The notes: generated by a model from the sequence alone, not told the origin. Numbered from the stretch's first letter, positions 41,434 through 51,207 are shown. The stretch is 64,000 nt of DNA from Arthrobacter ramosus (GCF_039535095.1 NZ_BAAAWN010000001.1:1612001-1676000); one strand, 5' to 3'. Numbers and translations are program-made.

Positions 41434-43206
41434 ATGATGCTACGGCGACTTCGGATCGAACACTTTCGTGGCATCAAGTCCGCAGAATGGACGATCAACC
41501 GGCGCTTGATCGGTCTGGTGGGTGCGGGCGACAGCACTAAGACAACACTGCTCGACGCGATCGGGTTAGTGCTCAACCCAAACTACAGCCCGCAGTTTAC
41601 GGATGCTGACTTCTTTGGCCTCGACCTGACAAAGAACGTCGTGATCGAGGCGGCGATCAGCGACCTCCCGGACAACCTCGTTAAGGAGAGCCAGCTCGGC
41701 AAGGACCGCTCGGGGATCATGCCTGACGGAACTCTCGTACACGATCCTGTCGATGGAGCCGAGGAATGCCTTGTCGTCCGGCTTACCGTGACACCGGAGC
41801 TCGAGCCGACGTGGGAAGTCGTAAGACCTGAATCTGACGATGCGCGCCCTATCACCGCCGGCCAACGACGACAGCTCGGCTTCTTCCGCTTGGGCGATCT
41901 ACCAGACTTCCATCTGCGCTGGGCACGTGGATCGGCGCTGTCGAACCTGATAGATGGCGGCAATGGTGCGGCTTCCGTTATTCTCGGTGCGCATCGAGAA
42001 GCTCGGGCAGCGGTTTTCAACACTCAGCCGAACGCTTTGCACGCGGCCGCCGCGACGGCGCAGAGGGCGGCGGGAAATTTTGGTGCAGCGAAGTTCGGCA
42101 AACTACGTCCAGGCCTAGAGCCGAGCTCTGCAACGTCCGCGCACGCTCTGGTGCTCCACGATGGCGAAGTGCCGCTGTCGAGCCTCGGGCTGGGCACTCG
42201 TCGGCTGACGAGCTTGTCTATTCAGGATCAGGCGACGGAGGACGGCTCGATCATTGCGATAGACGAGGTCGAGCACGGGCTCGAGCCGCACCGGCTGGCG
42301 CAGGCGCTGCACCACCTCAAGAAGCGCACCAGCGCTGATGGCCTGCAGGTGATCATGACGACTCACTCGCCCATCACGGTGAAATCCCTGAGCGCGGGCG
42401 ATTTCGTCGTTGTACATGCTGATGGTGCCGGAGCCACGACCTGTTACCCCGTCCCCGACGATCTCGACACCGTCCAAGGGACGTTCCGCAGTGCGCCCGA
42501 AGCACTCCTTGGCCGGCGAGTGCTCGTAGGGGAAGGCGCTACCGAGGTGGGCTTCCTCCGCGGCCTGCTCCGCCACTGGGACTCAGAGCGGATTGCCGCC
42601 GACCAGGCACCCTCGGCGGCAATTGGCACCGTTGTAGTAAATGGTGGCGGCGGGACCCAATCAACGCAGCGTGCCCAAATCTTTCGGAACCTTGGCTACC
42701 CGACCTGCATGCTCATCGACAACGACGACCGCAGCATTGACCACTCGGTCAAGGACGCCGAAGCCGTTGGCGTCGAGGTGTGCCGTTGGACGTCCGGCAG
42801 CGCACTCGAGGATGAGGTAGTGCGCGCCCTGCCGGCCGAGGGCCTGCAAGCGGTTGTCGACCTTGCTGTGGAAATCAGAGGCGCGCAATCGATTCTGGCC
42901 ACGGTGGGAGCAAAGCTCGGGCACTCGCCGCTCACGGGAATCGTTGTCGACCGCTGGCAGGCACAAACCGGGATCGATGCACAGAAGATCCGTACAGCAA
43001 TAGCGGGCGCTGCCAAGACCAAACATAACGAGTGGTTCAAGCGCGAAGATCGGGGGGAGGAGCTGGCCACCGTAGTCATTGCCCATTGGGCCGGATTGGA
43101 AGAGACCCACTTGATGAAGGTGATCGGTCAGCTTAGGGCGTTCGCGTACCCGACCGCGCCCGACCCAATGGAATCCGAACCGGGGGAACCGGCCGCAGAT
43201 GACTGA
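41434..43206 (+). CDS. gajA: GajA-like OLD-family ATPase/Toprim nuclease (Gabija)
   Basis: A 590-aa protein. The N-terminal ABC-type ATPase begins RRLRIEHFRGIKSAEW, with P-loop GAGDSTKTTLLDAIGL (about residue 30), signature SSLGLGTRRLTSLSI, Walker B IIAIDEVEHGLEPHR and H-loop TTHSP. The C-terminal Toprim domain has GEGATEVGFLRGLL (about 366) and the acidic LIDNDD (about 428). This is the GajA layout and length (known GajA 578 aa). In Gabija, GajA is a DNA-nicking endonuclease released by nucleotide depletion. ATG 41,434 follows tgaggtttt; the frame from 41,380 has no ribosome site. It overlaps gajB by 8 bases. Confidence 0.87.
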   Translation: MMLRRLRIEHFRGIKSAEWTINRRLIGLVGAGDSTKTTLLDAIGLVLNPNYSPQFTDADFFGLDLTKNVVIEAAISDLPDNLVKESQLGKDRSGIMPDGTLVHDPVDGAEECLVVRLTVTPELEPTWEVVRPESDDARPITAGQRRQLGFFRLGDLPDFHLRWARGSALSNLIDGGNGAASVILGAHREARAAVFNTQPNALHAAAATAQRAAGNFGAAKFGKLRPGLEPSSATSAHALVLHDGEVPLSSLGLGTRRLTSLSIQDQATEDGSIIAIDEVEHGLEPHRLAQALHHLKKRTSADGLQVIMTTHSPITVKSLSAGDFVVVHADGAGATTCYPVPDDLDTVQGTFRSAPEALLGRRVLVGEGATEVGFLRGLLRHWDSERIAADQAPSAAIGTVVVNGGGGTQSTQRAQIFRNLGYPTCMLIDNDDRSIDHSVKDAEAVGVEVCRWTSGSALEDEVVRALPAEGLQAVVDLAVEIRGAQSILATVGAKLGHSPLTGIVVDRWQAQTGIDAQKIRTAIAGAAKTKHNEWFKREDRGEELATVVIAHWAGLEETHLMKVIGQLRAFAYPTAPDPMESEPGEPAADD

Positions 43207-44650
43207 AGACCCCCGCGTCGAGGACGCCGTTCAGGCGGTGCTCAGCTCGTTGCGGTGCTCGGTGACACTCCCGGCGGGCGCAGGCAAGACGGAGCTCATT
43301 GCCGCCGCCGTGGCCAAGGTCGCCAATCAGGGAGGCGTGAGCCTTGTGCTGACCCACACGCACGCGGGCGTAGACGTCCTCCGGCGGCGCATGAAGAAGT
43401 TCGGTGTCTCGAGTGACCAGGTCGTCGTCCGCACGATCGACTCGTGGTCATACGATCTCATCGCGCACTTTCCGACGCTGGCGGGGATTACTGTCTCCGC
43501 TACCCCTGACTGGAGCAAGGTCGGGGACTACCATCGTGCCGCGGCTATTTCCGTGGGCACCAAGGCTGTGGGACGAATGCTCAAGGTCAGCTACACGAAC
43601 CTATTCATTGACGAGTATCAGGACTGCTTGATCGACCAGCACGCGCTCGCGCTCGCCCTGTCTGCTGTCCTGCCCACGGTGGTGCTCGGAGATCCGTTGC
43701 AGAGCCTGTTCAACTTCGGCACGAACCAGCCGGTCGACTGGGATGTGGACGTTTCGGCGAGTTTCCCCGCTGTCGATGTATCGCACAGGCCGCGCAGGTG
43801 GGACCCGAATCATCAAGACCTTGGCGCATGGCTTGTGAGCGTCCGGGATGACCTCCGCGGCGGCCTGCCGATCGATCTCACCGCGACGCCGGTCCGCTGG
43901 GTGCAGAGGCGTGACCAGCGGACCTTCGTCAATGTCTGCTACTCCGCCTTGAAACTCGACGGCACGGTTGCCGTGCTGGGGCAGTTCCGACCGGACTGCG
44001 TCAACGCCGCCGGCAGCCTGGGCGGCTCATACACAGTCATGGAGGCTATTGACGAGAGGGTGCCGTTGATCTTGGCCGCCAAGATTGACTCAAAAAGTGG
44101 CCCAGAAGTCGCGGAGGCCATCGTCGACTTCGCCGTCAAATGCAGCAGCGGCATCGCAAGTCACATCTCTGCCACCAAGCGGAAGCAGCTCGGTGAAGGC
44201 AAGTCGTTTACGACGAGAAATGACGTCCTGAAGCCTGCCTACGCGGCTATCGTTCTGGTGCGAAGTGCGCCTAAACCACATGCTGTGCGTAACGCGTTCA
44301 GCCTCCTGGCCACGCTGCCCGGCGTGACCATCCACTGCCGTGAGGCGTGGAACGAGATCACGCGCTCAATTGCCACTGCCATTTCCGACGATTGCACGGT
44401 GTCTGATGCGCTCCAGCGAACGCGAAACCACGCTCGAGTCGTCGGACGCAGGCAATCGGCACGCGTGGTGTCACGACCGTTGCTCGTCAAAGGCCTGGAG
44501 TACGACCACGTCGTCATCCTGAATCCAGCGAGTTACAGCGCCCAAGAGCTGTACGTTGCGCTCACCAGGGGGTCGAAGTCCGTCACGGTTATCAGCGACT
44601 CCGTGATCCTCCCGTCAGCCAAGATGGCTACAAGCGCAGCAACCCAGTAA
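43199..44650 (+). CDS. gajB: GajB-like UvrD/Rep-family helicase (Gabija)
   Basis: A 483-aa superfamily 1 helicase of GajB size (known 494 aa). Motif I is TLPAGAGKTELIAAAV, motif Ia LVLTHTHAGVDVL, motif II LFIDEYQDC, motif III VVLGDPLQSLFNF, and motif VI-like LYVALTRGSKSVTVI near the C-terminus. In Gabija the helicase is thought to sense DNA ends or structures and to consume NTPs, activating GajA. The start lies inside the end of gajA (overlap ATGACTGA), so the two are co-translated. About 300 bp downstream show no clear gene. Confidence 0.87.
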   Translation: MTEDPRVEDAVQAVLSSLRCSVTLPAGAGKTELIAAAVAKVANQGGVSLVLTHTHAGVDVLRRRMKKFGVSSDQVVVRTIDSWSYDLIAHFPTLAGITVSATPDWSKVGDYHRAAAISVGTKAVGRMLKVSYTNLFIDEYQDCLIDQHALALALSAVLPTVVLGDPLQSLFNFGTNQPVDWDVDVSASFPAVDVSHRPRRWDPNHQDLGAWLVSVRDDLRGGLPIDLTATPVRWVQRRDQRTFVNVCYSALKLDGTVAVLGQFRPDCVNAAGSLGGSYTVMEAIDERVPLILAAKIDSKSGPEVAEAIVDFAVKCSSGIASHISATKRKQLGEGKSFTTRNDVLKPAYAAIVLVRSAPKPHAVRNAFSLLATLPGVTIHCREAWNEITRSIATAISDDCTVSDALQRTRNHARVVGRRQSARVVSRPLLVKGLEYDHVVILNPASYSAQELYVALTRGSKSVTVISDSVILPSAKMATSAATQ

Positions 44651-44955
44651 CCCGCAACGTGATGGCCTGTGGCTTGGTGAACGCGCAGCCGTCCTAGGTC
44701 GCACCTATGAAGTGGTAGACGGTAAGTCGCGGAACTCCACGAAGGCCGGACCTTTTGACGGGGTCGACGATCAGCAAGCCTTCCCCTGGAAACCATTGAT
44801 CACAACGGAGTGGGAGCTTCCCGACTCCAGACTGTACGGCGACGACGGGGTGTCTAGTGTCGACCTCAGTCGACTCAGAGCGGAGCGCAAGGCCCCGCAG
44901 TTCCCTCAACAGGCCACGGCAAAGCTTACTGATCCCTCTGTCGGGATGACGACGG
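44651..44955. other. Gap between gajB and the frameshifted gene
   Basis: There is a plus-strand open stretch from 44,712, but its composition and lack of a ribosome site do not support a gene. No repeat or strong hairpin was noticed. Confidence 0.3.
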
Positions 44956-45830
44956 TTAAAGGCGTGGGTCAGAGTTGCGCAGCTCTTCGATCCACAGCTC
45001 GGCCCGTTCTGTCACTCCGCGCCACCTGTCGCGGTGGTCCTGCTCTATTCCGAAATGGTCGACCACCTTGTTCATGACAGTCCGGCAAGTGGCGAAGAGC
45101 ATGCCCGCGTACGGGACAAGGACTTCTCGCCTGTGAAAAAACCGGAGTCCTTCTTCGAAACCGGCGTCGATAAACATCGTCACGCCTGAGGTCTCTCCAT
45201 GGGCCACCGAGGAGAGCTGCGAGTAGAATTCCCGGCCGGATACACCGGGAGCGCCTTCGCTGAGCAAGTCCGATGCCAAGTTTGTCAGGGATGCCTGTGC
45301 TGCTTGCCCAAGGCCAAACTGAGCGGGCAGCCCGCTGAGTGCTTCGAGGTGAGCCTTGCCGTCGACCTGCGTTCCGTCGAGGAGCGCGAAGTCACTGTGC
45401 CGCACCGAAAAGCGCAGCTCGGAACATGCGAGGCCCACGTATCTAAGGAGCAGGTCCGCGGCAGACGCAGACCCGAGCAGATAGTTGGCTTTCGCAAAGG
45501 CTTCCACGGCACCCCTGGTCAAGGTAGCCAGCGGGAAGATGTGACGCCCGGTCTTGAGCACCGTCACGAACGCCCGCATATGGTCGAAGCCCGCGGTGGC
45601 GTAGAAGCCAAAACAGCGTGTTGAGCATGCTGCAGATGCGTGCCGGCTGTTGGATGTGCCTGACAGAGTACGTCATCCTGAAACTGCTGTGCCCGGCAGT
45701 CCTCCCTCGTGGCCTGGCCTGCTGAGAGGCGCGTCAGCTTCTCTGCTTCGGGCACAAGGCCGATGACTATTTGCTTCATCAAGGTGAGGTCGCGGTCAGA
45801 CAGCGTTTCCGCATGTAGGTCATATGGCAC
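44956..45830 (-). pseudogene. Unknown defence-island protein, frameshifted
   Basis: The minus strand encodes one probable protein of about 290 residues in two frames. The part from 45,830 runs MPYDLHAETLSDRDLTLMKQ to the helical THLQHAQHAVLAS. The frame changes near 45,600, and AGFDHMRAFVTVLKTGR continues to 44,956 with GAVEAFAKANYLLG and YSQLSSVAHGE. The composition is alpha-helical with conserved-looking His/Arg/Lys residues. I do not recognise the family. It could be a HEPN-type helical protein, but no certain RX4H motif is seen. It converges on gajB. Confidence 0.5.
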
Positions 45831-46077
45831 AGGAAAATGCTAAGCCGCTTCCGGCCCATTCGGTTGAATCCCGCGGCCGCGACCTTTGACCTCCGGCTCA
45901 GTTCCTGACCGATAGAAGCGTGAATTTGAGGTAAGGGATCAGGAGATGCCCAGGGCATCTACCTGGTCACTGACTCGCACGAGTCCGCAGGGCGGCGGCA
46001 CGATGTTGGTCAAGTGCGGTGTCCTGGGAGGGCCGGGAACCGGCAGAAATCAGCGCATACCAAAAGCGATGAAGCGT

Positions 46078-47448
46078 CTACCTCATCCCATGTGGACCAT
46101 GCGGGCTCCAACCGTCGAGAAACGGCACAAGATCTTCATCCCGATAGTCTGCCAGGACGGGAACCTCGATGGGGCGGAGCAGGGGATCCTTGGCGTCGAT
46201 GTAGTCGCGCGTCCATGCCAGCCAGGCAAGCCCGCGATTGACCAGCTCTACATCCCGTTCGGAGGACAGCCTCGCCTCCAGGGCAGCCACGTACTTGCGC
46301 AGCATGCCGGCTTCTGCCCAGGCGTCCGCCTGAATCTTCAGCTGCTGGGCCTTGTGGTGGTCCTGGATTCGTATGCGGGCGCGCTCCATGGCTGCTTCCC
46401 ACCGTCGCTGCGTTTCCTCCTCCTTGAGGCGTGCTTGCTCGCGCTTCCACTCATTTTCTAGATGTTGAATTTCGATCTCGCGAAGTATGGCCGGCAGGGC
46501 GGTGTCGAGTTGCTGTCGCTTGCCGTCGCGAAACCGCTCCTGGCGCCCGTGGGTTGAGTATTTTTCTGTCAACTCCAGCTGGAGCCGCCCCGTCGATACG
46601 AAATCGGTGCTGTTTACAAGTGTCCAGGACTGGTTGCGGGAGTTGTATTTGGGGTTGTATGGCTTTGCGGCTCCGCCGTTCGGTGGGAGTTCCCGCATTT
46701 CCAACGGAACGGTGGTTGAGCCGATCGTGATGGCGATGTCGCCATCCAGGGTTGTGGGTCTCCGAGTGTCGGTGCGTTTGTGGCTCGACGGGAGCGTGAC
46801 TTCATAACCGCGGGCCGTGCTTTCCGTGGCCAGTGCGTGCAGCAGTTTGGCTGCCCGGGCGACGTGCTCTTTGGACACCCCCGGTGTGCCGTCCCGGAAA
46901 ACTTTGGCGACCGGGTGATATTTACCCACTGAGTCGGGAATCGGGACCGGGCGCTCGTGGACATCATCAGGGAAATGACGCGCCCAGTGTGCCTCGTACT
47001 TTGGGCTCTGCCATGACCCGACGCTCTTTATCTCGAGCTTGTAGCCTTTCGGGCGCAGTGCTGACTTCATAACTCCACGGATCAGGGCATCGTTGGCTGC
47101 GCTGTGCGAATATCCGCCCTCGACCTCAAGGACGCCGCCTGCGGCAGTGAGCTTCTGTATGAATTTGTCGGCCTCCGATTCCTGGGTGTGGTTGTTGGCA
47201 GCGGAGTCATCGATACCCTCAAGGAGCTCCACACCCCGCTGGGTGATCTTGGCGGTCCAGCTCGGCCCCTTGCCTGTAATGGTGATGTACCGATCGTCCG
47301 CCAAGGCTCGGGCGGCTATCCGATGTGAGTAGCCTTCGAAGATGCTGCCCGGGCAGTCGTCGTTGACCCATCTCAAGACTTTGGACTGTAAAACGCTCAG
47401 TGGCTTAGGGTGCTGTGGCAATGGAATACCCCATCCGAGTCGGTCCAT
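46078..47448 (-). CDS. Hypothetical protein with coiled-coil C-terminal region
   Basis: A 456-aa protein not matched to a named family. The first 90 residues look like a winged-helix-type region (LSVLQSKVLRWVNDD, then ITQRGVELLEG). The middle is mixed. Residues about 335-400 form a charged coiled coil (LENEWKREQARLKEEETQRR), followed by the end FLDGWSPHGPHGM. The last 25-50 residues recur as a remnant in module C (57,331-57,470), so a homologue was once there too. It lies 30 bases after the membrane-protein gene (48,039-47,479), probably in one operon. It has no signal peptide. Confidence 0.62.
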   Translation of the reverse strand: MDRLGWGIPLPQHPKPLSVLQSKVLRWVNDDCPGSIFEGYSHRIAARALADDRYITITGKGPSWTAKITQRGVELLEGIDDSAANNHTQESEADKFIQKLTAAGGVLEVEGGYSHSAANDALIRGVMKSALRPKGYKLEIKSVGSWQSPKYEAHWARHFPDDVHERPVPIPDSVGKYHPVAKVFRDGTPGVSKEHVARAAKLLHALATESTARGYEVTLPSSHKRTDTRRPTTLDGDIAITIGSTTVPLEMRELPPNGGAAKPYNPKYNSRNQSWTLVNSTDFVSTGRLQLELTEKYSTHGRQERFRDGKRQQLDTALPAILREIEIQHLENEWKREQARLKEEETQRRWEAAMERARIRIQDHHKAQQLKIQADAWAEAGMLRKYVAALEARLSSERDVELVNRGLAWLAWTRDYIDAKDPLLRPIEVPVLADYRDEDLVPFLDGWSPHGPHGMR

Positions 47449-47478
47449 GGTTAGTAACGTCCAGAACCAATGATCGAC

Positions 47479-48039
47479 TCAGCCGTCAATGGGCGCGACT
47501 CCCGGCTTTTGAGAATAGCCAGTTCTGGCAGCCTCGTCTTCGTCGCGCCGCCAAAGATAGTACGGAAGAAGTCGCATCTGGCGGTTGCGCCGATCGTCTA
47601 TCAGCCAGGCACCCAGGCAATTCCTTGCGTGTTCCAGATAGGTCGTGCCGATGTCCCACCAGTATCTGTCGAAAGGATGCGCAGGCTCTTCTGCAGCTTT
47701 CGGGTCGATGGCTCCGCATGCCGGAGGACCGAAACAATGGGCCATCGCTTGCCGCACACTGACTCGGACGTGCCTTGCTCCGGTAGGGAGCATGGGTTCC
47801 CACCGTAGGCATTCACGCTCGAAGTTCTGCATGACAGCGCTAATCTCGGAGCTCGGCGGCATCTTGGTGTCAGCATGCTCGACGAGGGCCACGACGGCAC
47901 CTAGGGCTTCCGCCGCATTCTCCACGGCACGTCGCCGGGCAGCCTCAGGCCCTCCACGGCGCTGGAGAATCTCCCCGCGGATCAACGCAACTACCGACAT
48001 GACGACAGCGGCCACCGCAACCCAGAACCCAGCATCCAT
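47479..48039 (-). CDS. Small membrane-anchored protein of unknown function
   Basis: A 186-aa protein that begins MDAGFWVAVAAVVMSVVALI, one N-terminal membrane helix, followed by a charged stretch (RGEILQRRGGPEAARRRAV) and a soluble region ending PYYLWRRDEDEAAR. I set the start at 48,039, where the helix begins and a TAGATT-like -10 lies about 17 bases upstream; an alternative is 48,102. The still longer frame to 48,279 overlaps the divergent AlbA_2 gene and is rejected. It may anchor the product of the following gene at the membrane. Confidence 0.55.
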   Translation of the reverse strand: MDAGFWVAVAAVVMSVVALIRGEILQRRGGPEAARRRAVENAAEALGAVVALVEHADTKMPPSSEISAVMQNFERECLRWEPMLPTGARHVRVSVRQAMAHCFGPPACGAIDPKAAEEPAHPFDRYWWDIGTTYLEHARNCLGAWLIDDRRNRQMRLLPYYLWRRDEDEAARTGYSQKPGVAPIDG

Positions 48040-48142
48040 GAGGCGACTGTAATCTACGGAGGCTTGGGGGCCGTAGACCCCGGTGAAGAACTCGCTTCCC
48101 ATCGATAAAACTGTCGGAGGGGCCGTATGGGAGTATGAGCCC

Positions 48143-49420
48143 ATGCTGAATGATGACGAACTTGCCGCGCTCATTGAAGTCGGCGTGGAGTCGCGGAGCA
48201 TCGAGTTCAAGGGTCCGGGCTCGACTTCCTCGTCCGAGTTTGTCGCGGTGGTGGCCAGAGCCTGCATAGCACTGGCCAACCAGCGTGACGGGGGTCACCT
48301 TGTGATCGGGGTAGTGGACAAGGATCCCGGGGGAGCCCAGGGTGGGCTCGACGAGACTCAGCTGGCTGAATGGCTGAGCTACGACATCGTGGTCGCGAAG
48401 GTGAACGCATACGCGGATCCGCCGCTTCAACTTCAGCTCGCGGAAAGGCACCTCCCGAGCGGGGCGTCGGTCGTCGTGATCGAGGTCGCGGAGTTCGCCG
48501 AAATCCCCATTCTGAGCGCCAAGGAGTTCAGCGGCAAGATCGTGCGCGGACAGCTCTACACGCGCTCCATGGCGAGGCCGGAGAGCTCGGCCAGCAATAC
48601 GCAGAACGAGTTGCGCGAAGTACTCGCCATTGCCACGGAGAAGCAGCTGCAGACGTTTCTCCGCACCGCCCGGCACGCGGGACTGGCGGTGGAGGCCATC
48701 GGACAGAATGACATCGACCAGTTCATGGCTGAGCGTGCCGGCTTCCTGCAGGAGTCCGTGGCGTCGGGAGTCGCAGGTCTGCCTCGGATATCGGTTGCGA
48801 CTCGTCCGGAGGTCTATCAGGCCGATCGATTGGAGTACGAAGGTTTATCTGGCCTCGTGGGGAGCAACGCAGTGCGTTTTCGCGGCTGGCCGTTCCCGTT
48901 CGTCCAGAGCGTTGTGTTCGGTGATCGCTGGGTCGGCGAGGCACAAACGAGCATGCATCCCGAGGCATGGGGGATTTATCAGTCGGGGCAGTTCGTGGAC
49001 ATCCGGCCATTTCCCAGTGGATACGGTCCCGATTGGGACGGGCTCGCGGGCACTGAATCTGAGGGATCGTATCTCCCCGTGTGGTTCCCGGTCATGTTCA
49101 TTCTTGAGGCGATGGCGTTCGCTGCTCGGTTGCAGAAGGCCACGACATCGACAGAGCCGCTCGTGGTGGAATTCGCGGTAGAGGGAGCGCAAGGATGGGA
49201 GCTGGTAGTTGCGGATCCACGACGGGGCGGCTTCCATGGCAGCTACCGAATGGGTGGACACCGGTGGGAGCGGCGTATCGTACTCGCGCCAGACTTCATT
49301 GAAGATGACATCAAGAACGCTGCAGCGGAAGTATCCCGCGACCTGCTTCTCCGATTCGGCTGGACCGGTGTTACAACCGATCTGATCCTTGGAATGCAGG
49401 ATGAGGTTTTGCGGAGCTAG
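48143..49420 (+). CDS. AlbA_2 (Schlafen-type) domain protein
   Basis: A 425-aa protein. The N-terminal AlbA_2 domain has ESRSIEFKGPG (Glu/Lys pair), then CIALANQRDGGHLVIGV, the usual putative nucleotide-binding block. The domain's C-terminal strand (GQLYTRSMARPESS) and a longer unknown C-terminal half follow. Related Schlafen-like domains act on RNA and occur often in phage-defence loci. ATG 48,143 has gggag upstream; the frame from 48,083 has no site. It is divergent from the membrane-protein operon with a very short gap, and the ApeA-type gene follows 160 bp later. Confidence 0.75.
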   Translation: MLNDDELAALIEVGVESRSIEFKGPGSTSSSEFVAVVARACIALANQRDGGHLVIGVVDKDPGGAQGGLDETQLAEWLSYDIVVAKVNAYADPPLQLQLAERHLPSGASVVVIEVAEFAEIPILSAKEFSGKIVRGQLYTRSMARPESSASNTQNELREVLAIATEKQLQTFLRTARHAGLAVEAIGQNDIDQFMAERAGFLQESVASGVAGLPRISVATRPEVYQADRLEYEGLSGLVGSNAVRFRGWPFPFVQSVVFGDRWVGEAQTSMHPEAWGIYQSGQFVDIRPFPSGYGPDWDGLAGTESEGSYLPVWFPVMFILEAMAFAARLQKATTSTEPLVVEFAVEGAQGWELVVADPRRGGFHGSYRMGGHRWERRIVLAPDFIEDDIKNAAAEVSRDLLLRFGWTGVTTDLILGMQDEVLRS

Positions 49421-49582
49421 GCTGCTCAGGGCTGGTTTTTCAATCACCGGTATCGCTCTGTGCGACTCGCGCCTTTCGCAATCATGAGCGCGCCCGATAT
49501 TAGTATCGATACCAGTTCCGCTTGCAGACGGGCCCAGGGCCGTTTCGCACTTGTTCTGTTCCGAGCTGCGGTAGGAAGCGCC

Positions 49583-51070
49583 ATGGCCGATGACCCTCTG
49601 AACCTCGATGCTTCTGCCGAGTGGGCTGGTCTCTGGTGGCTGCCAGACGACCCGGACTACCGGGTCCCCGGATTCCTTCGATACGAGCCTGGGGACGGTC
49701 TAACGCTGTCGCTGATCGGCGCGTTTGAAGACCGCCTCATGACGACACTCGCGCCAGGTGTTGTCGCGGTCCACGAAGGGCAGCAGACGTGGGACGTGAT
49801 CCACGGCGCGGCCGAACAGCGCGAGATCACCCTCCTCGGCTGCATCCCGAATGGCGGCAAGCGGACCTACGGTGCGCGGGTGAAAAGCCCAGATAAGCAG
49901 ACTGTGGTGGCGACGAGGGCGCTTATCGGCGTGCACGTGAGCAGCGAGGACGAGGCGGTATTCTCCGCTGCCGAGGTGTCAGTCGAAGACCTTGGCCTCT
50001 GGGCGGCCTCGTCGGTGTTCGAGGGCCTTCTTGGAGCCCACGACGATGGCAAACTGGACGGCAGCGGGAGCATCTCTGTGAAGACTGCGGAAGTTCAGTC
50101 CGTCGAGTTCGAAGGAACCGAGTACCGTCTGTCGCACCGGCACGCGCTGCCGTATTTTGATCAGCGTAAAGGCAGTACCGTCGGGCGCATGCGCGACACC
50201 GCATTCGTGCGAGTCGCCCCCGTGGAAGCATTTTCTTTGAGCAGCGCATTGAAAGCGGCCAGCCTAATACAGGATCTGATCGCGCTCGCGATGCACCGTG
50301 CCACGGGTGTAATTTGGCTCAGGCTGGAGGTGGCAGAAACCGACTCTGAACCGCGTGGTAACCGCCTTGCCTTGCGCCGGAACGCCGATGTGCTCTACTC
50401 GCCGGCAGTCCTCGGCAAGCACGATGCCAAGGTTGTTGACCAACACCGCATTTTCTTCACGTGCGCATCGATCCCGTTCGAGGAAGTCGTTCCCCGCTGG
50501 ATCGATGCGCACGGGCGGCTACAGGCAGCGATCAACATGACCTTGGGCCTCCGCTACGCACCGGCCCGCTACGTCGAGAACAATCTCCTCACAGCAGTCG
50601 GCGCGGCCGAAGTGCTGCACCGTGGTCTCCGAATCGATGAACGACCGTTCCCGGCGGACGAGTTCAAACCGATGCGCGAAGCGACGCTTGAGCACGTTCC
50701 TGAGGAACACCGAGAGAGATTCAAGGGAGCCATCCGCAACGATCCAACGCTTCGGGACCGGCTGCACGCCCTCGCTGCGCGACCCGACCATGAGGCGATC
50801 TCCATGCTTATGCCGGACGTGGACAGGTGGGCGCGACGGACTACTCTGGCACGGAACGACCTGGCGCATGAAGGCAAAACTCCCAAGCACTCCTTTGAAG
50901 AGCTGATCGCTGTCGTGGACGTGACCACCGCCGTCGTGACCCTCAACCTGCTGCATGAGCTCGGTGTGCCTGCCGAACGGCAGCGCGAGATCGTACGGGA
51001 TCATCCGCAGCTTCGCTCGACCGCCAAGAGCGCGCGCGAATGGTTCTTTGCACCCGGAACCGGCTCCTAA
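49583..51070 (+). CDS. apeA: ApeA-type HEPN anti-phage protein
   Basis: A 495-aa protein. The N-terminal part matches the ApeA N-terminal domain (AGLWWLPDDPDYRVPG, then GLTLSLIGAFED). The C-terminal helical domain carries the HEPN motif ARNDLAHEG, where RNDLAH (about residues 424-429) is RX4H, the RNase active site. In known ApeA proteins a single HEPN polypeptide blocks phage by cleaving RNA after infection. ATG 49,583 follows aggaag with a 4-base gap; the frame from 49,460 lacks similarity. It is the last gene of module B before its right end. Confidence 0.82.
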   Translation: MADDPLNLDASAEWAGLWWLPDDPDYRVPGFLRYEPGDGLTLSLIGAFEDRLMTTLAPGVVAVHEGQQTWDVIHGAAEQREITLLGCIPNGGKRTYGARVKSPDKQTVVATRALIGVHVSSEDEAVFSAAEVSVEDLGLWAASSVFEGLLGAHDDGKLDGSGSISVKTAEVQSVEFEGTEYRLSHRHALPYFDQRKGSTVGRMRDTAFVRVAPVEAFSLSSALKAASLIQDLIALAMHRATGVIWLRLEVAETDSEPRGNRLALRRNADVLYSPAVLGKHDAKVVDQHRIFFTCASIPFEEVVPRWIDAHGRLQAAINMTLGLRYAPARYVENNLLTAVGAAEVLHRGLRIDERPFPADEFKPMREATLEHVPEEHRERFKGAIRNDPTLRDRLHALAARPDHEAISMLMPDVDRWARRTTLARNDLAHEGKTPKHSFEELIAVVDVTTAVVTLNLLHELGVPAERQREIVRDHPQLRSTAKSAREWFFAPGTGS

Positions 51071-51207
51071 CGCTGCCGTCCGTCGAGCCACAGCCTGGAC
51101 GCGACAGCGTCGCGCGGTGTCGCACGTTGCCTCGGGGATACTCCCTGGTCCGGTCTTTTGCATGTAGTCCTGCCGCAGAAGCACGAACATGCAGCCATCA
51201 ACGTCAC

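Noticed and set aside
44712..45077. 121-aa plus-strand frame after gajB
   Set aside because: It has no ribosome site, it overlaps the better-supported minus-strand gene, and its tail is antisense-like.
48040..48279. N-terminal 80-residue extension of the minus-strand membrane protein
   Set aside because: It would overlap the divergent AlbA_2 gene by over 130 bp and is low-complexity Ser/Thr; the membrane helix starts at 48,039.
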